Shown here piece after piece: positions 38,061 through 49,000 of a DNA stretch of 64,000 bases; positions within the stretch are counted from its first letter, which is position 1, and every line of letters starts with the position of its first letter. The stretch spans positions 13,523,501 through 13,587,500 of the forward strand of contig CM072339.1 in NCBI GenBank assembly GCA_036874045.1. The letters run 5' to 3'. Source of the DNA: Cymodocea nodosa. Its lineage: Eukaryota > Streptophyta > Magnoliopsida > Alismatales > Cymodoceaceae. Under the pieces are notes generated by a model, which was not told where the DNA came from, did not search any database, and saw only the letters and a list, made by a program, of their open reading frames with translations. Made by a program: the position numbers and the translations under genes.

Positions 38061-38150
38061 CCCAGCAACGGTGCTAGAAAACTTGTTGTTGATGTGAAAG
38101 GTTAGATTAGACAATTGGTCCCTAGCAACGGCGCTAGAAAACTTGTTCTT
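38061..38150 (-). repeat. Duplicated primer-binding region of gypsy family C
   Basis: CCCAGCAACGGTGCTAGAAA (38061) and CCTAGCAACGGCGCTAGAAA (38121) are 60 bases apart. On the minus strand they read GCGCCGTTGCTAGG, like the GGCGCCGTTGCCGGGG primer site known from Athila-type elements. Only one is expected. Confidence 0.65.
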
Positions 38151-40134
38151 GGGTTGTTAACTTCTGTTTTTAAACTTGTTTAATTTGTCTTTATGCTTAT
38201 ATCAATAATTACTTTTAGAAGTAAACTAACAACCTTTCACACAAATTAGATATTAATTCTAATTTGTATTTTAACTGCAAGTGCACAGTATATATTGTAT
38301 TTGTGTGCAAGTACAGGTCAATCCCATAGAGATTGAGTAAGAATTGTGTACTGTTCCAGTTTTAATATTGAAATTTATGTGTTCAGTAAGTACTCCGTTG
38401 AGTTATAATTAACACAACGGACCTAGTTCGTGAAGTTATAGTTAACTCAACGGACTAACCTCGTGAACTTAAGTTAACTCCACGAGCCTATCTTTCTAGT
38501 TAAATACTGCTATTTACAGAGGAATTTGGCCAACCATTGGGCGGTTCCATAGATTGTAAATAACATCAATTAAGCTCTTTAATGTTAGTTAATATTAGAT
38601 TTATCATTAAGTAACACTAACATTCAGATATTTTAAACAGTAACCATTAAAATCTTTAAGTATCTAGAACGAATCAATTTCAGTAAACTGTAAAACTATT
38701 TTCTATTTTCTGAATCAAGCAAACATAAAATGCTTACAATACTGACAATGATAACATTAATCACGATACAAAATAAACAATACAACACTTAAATATTAAA
38801 TGTAAACAAAAATAATTTATTATTTTTGGTATTTTTGTTTTGATATGTTCATGAAGATGAGCGAAAGGTGAAATGGAAAAATCTCTATCGATAGTAAAAA
38901 CTTCTGTCACTACATGCGACGTGATTACACCACTAAAAGCTTAATCACTTACAATCCTGTCTCCTCTCCCTATAGAATCGCGAGTCCAGAATTGGAAGAT
39001 GATCTCCTCTTCAACATATTGGCATCAACCCAAAACCAAGACTAGAAGTTTTACGATCTCCTGAGATATGAGTCGATGCTTTGTGAAAATGACTTCCCTT
39101 CTTGCGACACGATCACTCCTCATAGTGGTTGTCAAGCACCATGTTTGGCTTGGAATCGACTCGACATTAGGAAAGTATCCTTACAAACCTCCAATGGTTG
39201 GTGATTTTGGTGGTGGTGTGGAGCTTCAGGGAACTTCCGACGTTGCCTGCAGTTAGCACGGTCCTCCACCTTTGCACACATTGCCAACCACCCTTTCTTC
39301 GTTTTTCTCCTATTCTTTTATATTTCTTCCGTAGTAGCTACTTCTGCTTAGATGATCGGTTGGATTTCCATCATTCATATCAACGATGGTGATTTCTTCT
39401 TCCTTCCATGAGTGAATTCCTGTGTGATACATGTAATTGTGGTTTTCCTTCGAATATCCTGTTTCTGTAACCACTATAGTGGCATATTAGAAAATAAATG
39501 GTCCATGGAGTTACAGATAACTCAACGGACTTACTTCGTTGATTTAACTATAAAACACGTGCAATAAAGAAATAACTAGTTTAGATGTTTCAAATACTTA
39601 CAAACCTTAACTATCCAAAACTTATATACATTTTAGATAGTTAGCACCTAACCTTCCGAAAGATAACTTAAGTCAAGTTTCCAGAACGTGACACGTGTCC
39701 TCAAGCAATTTCATGATAAAAAGCTATTTTAGATACTTAAAAATCTAACTATCCGATGCTCAGATGCATTTCGGATAGTTACAAGATAACTTACCGAACA
39801 TTCACTTAAGTCATGCATTAAGGTTTCAACACGTGTATTCTAGGAAATAATAAAATATCTTCTATCATTAAAAACATAACTGTCTGGTACATGCAATATA
39901 ACTCTCTAAAATACCAGAAAATTTGGATACTTAAGAATTAAAAACCTGTAACTTACCAACAATTCAGAAATGTACTTAATTAATGCTAATTTCCTGAAAT
40001 TATGTAGATTCCTTCATTAAAGCATATAACAGTGCAATTATAACATAATGGCTTAATTCTCATATGATAAGCTAAATATTATGCAATTAACCATCATTTA
40101 ACCCTTAATATTATGCACTTTTTCATTCTAAACA
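38151..40134 (-). repeat. Gypsy family C LTR (5' LTR of the minus-strand copy)
   Basis: The LTR start on the minus strand is TGTTTAGAATGAAAAAGTGC at 40134, identical to the LTR start after a polypurine tract at 47199. It reads down to the primer region near 38150; the inner limit is approximate. It contains CACGTG near 39556, 39691 and 39829 and TTTCGGATAGTTAC near 39769. The frames 39068-39256 and 39198-39392 lie inside it and are not genes. Confidence 0.75.
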
Positions 40135-40735
40135 ACGTGATACATATATTGTTATTTATATCAAGTTCATTGAGTTACAGTTAAGTCAACGAGGTAAGTC
40201 TATTGAGTTACACTAATTCCATAAACTAGTTATTTTCTAATATTTAATTGTGAGTAGTTGCATAAATAGGAAGTTGAAGGAAAACCACGATTGCACATAT
40301 CATGCAGGATTTAAATCGTGAAATGAAGAAGAAATCACCATTGTTGAATTGAAGGAAGAAGATCCAATCAATCATTTAGGTGGAAGAAATTATTACTGAA
40401 AGAAATATAAAAGGAAAAGAGAAATAACGAAGAACAAGATGTGGAGAACCGCGCTAACTACAACAAGCATTGGTAGTTCCCTGAAGCTCCACAACACCAC
40501 CTCCAATCACCAACTATCAGAGGTCTGTGAGGATACTTTCTAGATGTCGAGTTGATTCTAAGCCAAACACAGTGACTAACAACCACTATAAGGAGTGATC
40601 ATGTCATAGGAAAGGAAGTCATTTTCACCAAGCACCGAATCATCTCTCAAGAGATAGTAAAGCTTCTAGCCTTAGTTTCAGGTTGATGCTAATATACTAA
40701 AGAGGAGATCAACTTACAAGTTTTAGTTCGCTAAG
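40135..40735 (+). repeat. Gypsy family C LTR piece, opposite orientation
   Basis: Matches the plus-oriented LTR at about 47600-48170 (GGAAAACCACGATTGCACAT; GAAGAAATCACCAT; AGATAGTAAAGCTTCTAG). It touches the start of the minus-oriented LTR at 40134, so two LTR pieces meet head to head. Confidence 0.75.
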
Positions 40736-41300
40736 AAAATATTACCAAGAGGAATGCATGAAATTGATTCAAGCACTATGTTTGAAGTCAAATTAACTGA
40801 ATTAACCAAAAAATAGAAGAGTTATCATTAAATCAAAAATTAGTAGAAAAGAATGCAAATATTAATGACTTAGATGTTATCTATGCTAGAAACCAGAAAG
40901 ATAATTTTGGTAATTCTTATAACCCTAATTAGAGGAATCACCCAAATTTATCTTGGAGAAATAACAATTCCTAGGGAGGAGAAAATATAAATAATAGAAA
41001 TGCAAGTTATGAAGTATTAATGAAACAAGGATCTAGAATAGAGAAATTAGAAAAAATAATTCAACAATTAAACAATCATCTAGATCATGTGTTTGGTAAT
41101 GCTGTCATTTAGAATCAAAACATAAATAGAAATATACCTTTTAGACAAAAGAAATCAATAGAAGTTAGACCTACAGGAGGACTACAAATTCAAGCAATAC
41201 CGAACCCTTTGAACAGGAATGTTAATGAAATTGATACCTCCTATGGGAGAGAAGCTGAATGAGGTAGTATAATTATTAACAAAAATGTATACTATAGTAA
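40736..41300 (+). mobile_element. Gypsy family C gag fragment
   Basis: Decayed gag C-terminal region on the plus strand with the Asn-rich style NSYNPN and SWRNNNS around 40915-40975 and a coiled-coil part after it. Short and broken. Confidence 0.55.
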
Positions 41301-42419
41301 GTGCAATAAAGAAATAACTAGTTTAGATGTTTCAGATACTTACAAACCTTAACTATCCGAAACTTATATACATTTTAGATAGTTAGCACCTAACCTTCCG
41401 AAAGATAACTTAAGTCAAGTTTCCAGAATGTGACACGTGTCCTCAAGCAATTTCATGATAAAAAGCTATTTCAGATACTTAAAAATCTAACTATCCGATG
41501 CTCAGATGCATTTCGGATAATTACAAGATAACTTATTGAACATTCACTTAAGTCATGCATTAAGGTTTCAACACATGTATCTAGGAAATAATAAAATATC
41601 TTCTATTGTTAAAAACATAACTGTCTGGTACATGTAATATAACTCTCTGAAATACCAGAAAATTTGGATACTTAAGAATTAAAAACCTGTAACTTACCAA
41701 CAATTCAGAAATGTACTTAATTAACGCTAATTTCCTGAAATTATGTAGATTCCTTCATTAAAGCATATAACAGTGCAATTATAACATAATGGCTTAATTC
41801 TCATATGATAAGCTAAATATTATGCAATTAACCATCATTTAACCCTTAATATTATACAATTTTTCATTCTAAACAATGTGATACATATATTGTTATTTAT
41901 ATCAAGTTCATTGAGTTACAGTTAAGTCAACGAGGTAATTCTATTGAGTTACACTAATTTCACAAACTAGTTATTTTCTAATATTTAATTGTGAGTAGTT
42001 GCATAAATAGGAAGTTGAAGGAAAACCACGATTGCACATATCATGCAGGATTTAAATCATGAAATGAAGAAGAAATCACCATCGTTGAATTAAAGGAAGA
42101 AGATCCAATCGATCATTTAGGTGGAAGCAATTATTACTGAAAGAAATATAAAAGGAAAAGAGAAAGAACGAAGAATAAGATGTGGAGAACCGCACTAACT
42201 ACAACAAGCATTGGTAGTTCCCTGAAGCTCCACAACACCACCACCAATCACCAACTATCAGAGGTCTGTGAGGATACTTTCTAGATGTCGAGTTGATTCT
42301 AAGCTAAACACAGTGACTAACAACCACTATAAGGAGTGATCATGTCATAGGAAAGGAAGCCATTTTCACCAAGCACCGAATCATCTCTCAAGAGATAGTA
42401 AAACTTCTAGCCTTAGTTT
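41301..42419 (+). repeat. Direct 1.1-kb duplicate of 39559-40678
   Basis: Aligns end to end with 39559-40678 at an offset of 1742 bases and about 97% identity by eye. It includes the head-to-head LTR junction (here near 41878). Most differences are C/T or G/A. It ends where the family B LTR begins. Confidence 0.88.
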
Positions 42420-44029
42420 TGTTAGTACCCGAGTATTTTGATAATGCAAAACCTATGTGAGGAAACATATTGTATTTCATAGTTAAGTCTGCATTAGATC
42501 AGAAGGTTGTTAGAACTATTTCCAGGTAGATGAAAAGATCAAGAAGGTTCCAGATGAACAGATCAAGAAGATTAAGCAAAATCGGACAGTTATAGGTCTA
42601 AGTATCCGAAGAGCAAGTTTAAAGCAGCAGCAATGCTATCGGACAGTTAAAAGAATAACTATCCAATTTTACAAAGCCTTCAGAGAGTTATTTAATCAGA
42701 CAGTTAAAGGGATTGAATGATCGGATAGTTAAGGAGATAACTATCCGGAAGCTTAAAGGACTTTTCGGAGAGTTACAGGTATAACTATCCGAAAGTTAAG
42801 TCATTCAATAAACCATGTGTAGAAATATAGAACGGAAGCTTAAAAGACTTGTCGGAGAGTTAGATAACTATCCGAGTTTTCTTTTCGGAGAGTTAGATAA
42901 CTATTCAAGTTTTTCGGTAAGTTACAGGCATAACTTTCTGGAACTTAAGTCATTTTATTACGCACGTGCAAAATGGAGGAAGCCGGCAATTAAAAGTTTA
43001 AATGAGAAAATCGAAGAGTTAGGATAACTATCCGAAATTTAAAAGAGAGTTTCGATAAGTTACAATTTAACTATCCGAAACTTAAGTCAGTGAATTTCCC
43101 ACGTGTAGAATTCCAAACAGTGGCTCAAATAAGTTTTCGTAGAGTTAGAAAAATAACTATCCGAAATCCTAAAGAATTTCAGTGAGTTACAGGATAACCT
43201 TCTGAAATTTGACAGAGTCAAGTATACAACTATTCGGTGAGTTACAGTTATAAGTATCCGATTGGATGACAGCTCACATTTAAATATTCTGGAATACTAC
43301 CTGGTAGTAAAGGATAAGTGATCTTTCGATGAGTTACAGTTATTCTTCAAAGAGTTACATAGTTAACTATCCGAAAGAATAGGAAAATTGGTAAGTTGAC
43401 TTGAAACGTTTTTCTGAACGGTCACTTGCCGTATTGGGACTTGATCCTAATCAAGTACAATAGAATACATCCGTTGGAGGAAAATATGATCGTTGTACAT
43501 ATCAAGTATATATTCAAAATACAGACAACGAATATACGATAGAGATATATACAGTGAGCTACACTCTAATTCCATTGATACTCAAGTCTGCAAACAGTGA
43601 AGAATATTCAGAAGATCCATTGCAGAAAAAGCTTTTGCGCCAAAACTCTCATTGAAGGTTTAAAGCTGTTGGTTCGTGGCTTCAACCTGAAAGCTACATA
43701 CAGTGTTGGTTTGAGTGAAAACTCTAGAGGTTAGTTTACTGAAGTTTTTACTTGAAAACTTCTGTGTAGTTGGTTCTTGCTTTGACCTGAAAGCAAGTGT
43801 GTAAGTGTTGAAACACTTAGTGAAGCCCAAGTGAACCTTGGGGGTGGACTAGACAATTTGGTGAACCACCTAAAAATTTGCTGTGTGTTTCTTATCTCTA
43901 TTAATTTGCTTTATATCTGTTTCATCTCATTTCATTTTTGTTGAATCATTCGATTCAACATTAAAAGAATTTTAAAAATACACACTGTCACCATTCACTC
44001 CCCCTCTAGTGAGCCTATCGATCCTAACA
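42420..44029 (+). repeat. Family B LTR without attached element (copy B3)
   Basis: Runs from TGTTAGTACCCGAGTATTTT to CGATCCTAACA, about 1.6 kb. The flanks AGTTT and AGCTT differ at one base, and the gypsy LTR on the left does not resume on the right, so a clean target duplication is not shown. Rich in paired CGGATAGTTA/TAACTATCCG motifs; CACGTG at 42963 and 43100. Confidence 0.85.
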
Positions 44030-44140
44030 AGCTTAGTCTATTGAGATATGACTTAATTCCACGAAGGTATCCGTTAGTAGCTATTAAATTTTATTTCTTT
44101 TGAATTTTTTTTTATATTGCTGAATATAGAATCACAATAG
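44030..44140 (-). repeat. Short gypsy family C LTR remnant and AT-rich leader
   Basis: Read on the minus strand, 44030-44098 resembles 48650-48710 of the plus-oriented gypsy LTR (AATTTAATAGCTACTAACG against AATTTAATTAGAAGTTACT). The remainder is AT-rich and leads into the F-box frame. Confidence 0.4.
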
Positions 44141-45168
44141 ATGGAATTGATGAAATTACCACTAGATGCACTAAGAGAAGTATTGAGTAATCTACTAGAT
44201 AATGATCTATGCAAATTGTGTTGTGTCTCAAGACAAATTAGAGAATGTGTTACAGAAAGAAATTTTCATAGACTACAAGCTACGAAAATGACTAACATTA
44301 GAGATGAATTTTTATGGAAGTTATTCAATTGTAGTACAATCAGTTATGAATACCTGAATATAGAAGAAACTACTAGAATTTCACCCAATACATTAGAAGA
44401 AATAGATCATATTATGTGAATAGATAAAGGATTGATCATATATAGAACTAAACCAAGGTATGTTATTCTGTTACGTGATATTTTTATTAGAAATCCTATC
44501 ACTAAAGAAGAATGGAATATAAGAAGACCTAATATGTTTGAAGTACCAACTGAAAATTGTGGGACAACCTTAACATTTTCTTATAGGAATTCAACGATTC
44601 TTGAAAAATTATTTTATTGGAGACCAACTAGAAATTAAGATGAAGGATTATGTTTAAGTATTTATAATTTTATGAATAGATCTTGGAACGAAATGTTATG
44701 ATATATCTAGGAGAGAAAACATTAGTTAACAACATTTATGTGATACTTGATGGGTATATATATCTAATCATAGATATATCAGTTGCATTTAAATCTAATT
44801 TGTACATAGTAAACATAGACAATTATGATGAATTTATAGAAATATTAGCTATACCTCAAGTTATAGCTGAACCACCATCTGCAAAATATGATAAAATTCA
44901 ACTAGGAATATGGTATAGTGAATCTAATAATCTTACTTTATGTCTAGTAAGATGGTGAGATGACCTGATGAAATTCCAAATATGAATAGTGAAAAACTTG
45001 AATGAATGGAAGTGGGAAGATGAATACATTAAAGTATTTGTGAAAATAGAAACACCTGCATCATCATGGTCGAGAAAAAGAGTCATATCTACATTTCATT
45101 TCATTAATGGTAATACTCTCATATTTAGTGTTGATAATATATTGCAAGTTTATAAATTAAAAAGATAA
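44141..45168 (+). pseudogene. F-box protein pseudogene with F-box-associated domain remains
   Basis: The start reads MELMKLPLDALREVLSNLLD then LCKLCCVSRQIR, a good F-box: the SKP1-binding part of SCF ubiquitin-ligase substrate adaptors. Later parts match the F-box-associated layout: RNPITKEEWNIRRP near 44485-44535, a YWRPT near 44615, DEGLCLSIYNF near 44640, LCLVRW near 44940 and MNEWKWEDEYIKV near 45003. About four stops or frame changes interrupt it, so no full protein is expected. No intron is seen. It lies between a family B LTR and the gypsy 3' noncoding region; whether it is host DNA that was invaded or sequence carried by the gypsy element is open. Confidence 0.68.
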
Positions 45169-47198
45169 GCAGATTGCATTAAAGTAGAATTAACAGCAAG
45201 GAGAAAAATGTCTAAAGGTTTTACTTAAACTGACACATTCATTCCATTTGTCACTACTTTTCAATCATGTTCTTAAATTGTGATTTTGTATTTTTAATAT
45301 TGTGTGTATTTTTTTTTTTTTATATATAAAGAAAAAAAAGAGAAAGGAAAAATTTTAGTTTATGTTTTATTTATCTTACAAGAAAAACAAAAATATCAAT
45401 CCAATTTGTTGGTATCTATTTTAAGAAACCAATTGGCTTGCTTGTGAGCCACCAAAGGCGTAAGAGCTTGGGTTCCACACAATGCACATATCTAACAATA
45501 TATGTTTTATTTGTTATTTTGTTATATATTTTACATTTAATTGTGAATGAAAAGCTCTTCAAAATCAAAAGTTGGAAGATATTAATAAAGATACAAATGA
45601 ACAAGGTATGTTGATTAATTATTTATCCTGAATTTATATTCATATGTAGTTTATGGAGTTATTCAATAACTCAATGAACTAAGTTCGTTGATTTAAGTGC
45701 TAAGTTAACGAAATAGTTTATCATGCCTACTATCATATACTGTATTTTCTGTAAATCTTTTACATTGACGACAATGCAAAATGTAGGTACGGGGGAGAGG
45801 TAATTAAATTAAAATCGAAGTAATCTTGTCAATTGTAGGAATTAGGATTGTTCTGCAAATTTTCTATAGAATCTGATAAATTTTTTTATGAATTTTGCTG
45901 CAACCTTCCAAAAGTTCACTATAACTATCTGAAAATTATCTAAAACCTTCTAATAGCTGAAACTATAAAAAAAAAGTTTTTTTAACAACTGTAATTGTTC
46001 AAAAATTATATTTAGGATCTTACATAGGATACTATGATACTTTACTGTTAAGACAAATCTGATATATCTTATCTCATGTTTTTTCTAAATTTTATGAGTT
46101 TAATAATTTTACAATTTTAAAGGGAAATCAGAATGTTTAACTGAAACTCAAAAAATCATTTGAAATCCTGAAAGAGTTGAACTATTGATTTTCAGATTAA
46201 ATGAAATGCATATGATCAAGGATACATTTAATTTGATTGATTAAACTTGTAGAATGATTTATGTGTAAATAATATTAAACTAAAACAAAAAGTATGAACT
46301 TATTGATGTGGATTCATATTTTTCAGTAGATTGTAGAAGCAGAATTATATGAGATTTGTGCTTTATTGAATCTGTATTAATGAAATACATATATATTATG
46401 TTGAAAAGAAAAAAATGAGGATAAAGTGAAAAGCTTTGAGAGTTTATTGAATTATTTGATCGTGAGCCTTTTGTACTTCAGCATATACGTATGTAAGGAT
46501 TGTTGACCTGAGAAATGACTCTTTAAATCTGGCAACCTAAGGTCCTGATCAAATCTAAGATTACTGACTAAAAGCTCGATACATGAGTACACTAAAAAGT
46601 TCTTGTATAATTCAAGCTTTTCAAATTAACTTTTAAGATAAAAATATGCATCTACTATGCTGAAAAGATGAAAGTTTTTTATTAAAAATATAGATATCTT
46701 TTGAATCTAGTATGGTTTCTATTTTTTATGACTATTGATGATTAAATCAAGATTAGACTTTTGAAGTTGTTTATGTGAGATACATTTCATTATTCTTCTT
46801 GTTTTAATCATATTAAGTTGAGTTGTGTTTTGATTCGTATGTAGTTGAAATTGATTCTGGAAATCAAATTGGAAAATTCAGGATAACAAATGTTTGAAAA
46901 AACTGATAATATAACTACCACCTATTTTATGTAAGTATATTTTGTATGTAATTTAAGTATTTTTGAAATATATTTCCAAGAGAGAGAGGAAGAACAATGT
47001 TAAATTAGATTCTTGATTTGCAGAGAATATCTTAATATTAATCTAATTTTAGTATTCTGAGGATACAAGATGAATAGATATTTTCAAAAAGGATATAGAT
47101 TTATGAAGAAAAGAAATAGTTCTAGCACTTTAGAAAGACCAATTAACTAGATCATATTAGTTTGCTAAGAGACTAGCAAAAAGTAAGTATGGGGGAAG
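45169..47198 (+). mobile_element. Gypsy family C 3' noncoding region
   Basis: GACGACAATGCAAAATGTAG then ACGGGGGAGAGG near 45768-45805 recalls the GACAATGC...GGGGG segment of Athila-type elements. Homologous to 19830-20890 (minus) inside the family A element from about 46030. It ends with the polypurine tract TATGGGGGAAG before the LTR at 47199. No coding frame is credible. Confidence 0.65.
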
Positions 47199-49000
47199 TG
47201 TTTAGAATGAAAAAGTGCATAATATTAATGGATAATTACATAATATTAACTTATCATATGAGAATTAAGTCATTATATTATAAATATACAATTACATACC
47301 TTAATTACAGAATATGCATAATTTCAAGGAATTAGCATTAATTAAATATCATTTCTAAAAGATTGAAAGCCTAGTATGTGTGGTTATATAGAAGTTTACA
47401 GAAGCTCGTAAAGTTATTCACTTAAGTTTACGGACCCTCGTAATGTTACTCACATAAGTTTACGAAACCTCATAAAGTTAGGAATTATTTCACATGTCAA
47501 ACTTTTAAATGATTAAGAATTACTTCTTTTACATTTTAAATATTAAATGTTATAAAAATATTTATTTTATTCAACTATAGAGCTAAACGAGTCCATTGAA
47601 TTAAGCTTAACTCAACGAGATAAGTCCATTGAGTTATAGTTAAGTCAACGAAATAAGTTCATTGAGTTACACTAACTCCACGAACTAGTTATTCTCTAAA
47701 TATTCAACTATGAATAGTTGTAGGAATAGGAAATTCGAAGGAAAACCATGATTGCACATAGGATTTAACTCGTGAAATGAAGAAGAAATCACCATCGTTG
47801 ATATGAATGGAGATCCAACCAGTCATTTAGGTGAAGGCAGTTACTATTGAAAGAAATATAAAAAGAAAAGGAACGAAGAAAAGAGTGTGTGGAGAATCAC
47901 ACTAACTATAACAAGCGTCGATAGTTTCTTGAAATTCTAACACCACCACCAATCACCAACCATTAGAGGTCTTTGAGGATACTTTCCAGATGTCGGGTCA
48001 ATTTTGAGCCAAACACGGTGACTAACAACTACTGTGAGGAGTAATCGTATCGTAGGAAGGGAAGCTATTTCACCAAGCACTGAATCATCTATTAGGAGAT
48101 AGTAAAGCTTCTAGTTTTGGTTTTGGGTTGATGCCAATATACTTAAGAGGAGATCAACTTACAAAGTCTCGGTTAGTGATTCTATAGGGAGAGGGATGTG
48201 TGACAATAAGTGATTAAGTTTTTAGTAGTCTAATCACAATGCATATAGTGACGGAAGTTTTTACTATCAATAGAGAATTTTACATTTCACCTTTCATTCA
48301 TCTTCAAGAACATATCATAACAAAAATAAACCAAAAACTCATTATCTATTTTTATATTTATCAAATCAATGTTGTATCATTTGTTTTGTATTGTCATTAA
48401 TGTTAGTATTGTCAGTATTGTTGAATGTTTTATGTTTATTTCATTCTAGAAAATAGAAAATTGTCTTACTAATTATTGAAACTAGTTCATATATAATTCT
48501 GAAATCCTGATTAATATGGTTACTGTTTGAAATATTTGAATGTTAGTATTTATTAATGATAAATTCCGTATAAACTAACATTAAAAGCTTAATTGATGTT
48601 GTTTACATTCTATGGAACTACCCAATGGATGATCGAATTCCTTTGTGAATAGCAAATTTAATTAGAAGTTACTAGTGAGGCTTATGGAATTAACGAGGAT
48701 AGTCTATTAAGTTAACTACAACTCAACGAATTAAGTTTGTTGAGTGAGCAGTAAGTTAACGAAGTGCGTAATTTAACACATATAAACCTTTAGTTGTAAA
48801 AATTGAAATAGTACAAAATTTTTACTCAGCCTCTATTGAATCGACCTGTACTTACACATTTATGCAATAAACACTATACACTTGCAGTTAATTACAAATT
48901 AGATGTAATATCTAATTTGTGAAATTTGTTTGTTTACTTCTAAAAGAAAATATAAATACACATTTTAAGTAAATAAGAACAAATCAAAATAGTAAATATT
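47199..49000 (+). repeat. Gypsy family C 3' LTR, plus orientation
   Basis: Starts TGTTTAGAATGAAAAAGTGC after a polypurine tract. The inner parts match 38151-40134 read in reverse, including CTACCCAATGGATGATCGAA near 48620 and AGATGTAATATCTAATTTGT near 48900. The end is approximate. Confidence 0.75.

Noticed and set aside
39068-39392. Two overlapping plus-strand frames
   Set aside because: They lie inside a minus-oriented gypsy LTR whose other copies show no coding capacity.
42415-44034. Clean target-site duplication around the family B LTR at 42420
   Set aside because: AGTTT and AGCTT differ and the gypsy LTR on the left does not continue on the right, so the locus was rearranged.
45430-45500. 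tRNA-like GGTTCCA box near AAGAGCTTGGGTTCC
   Set aside because: No cloverleaf partner arms could be found around it.
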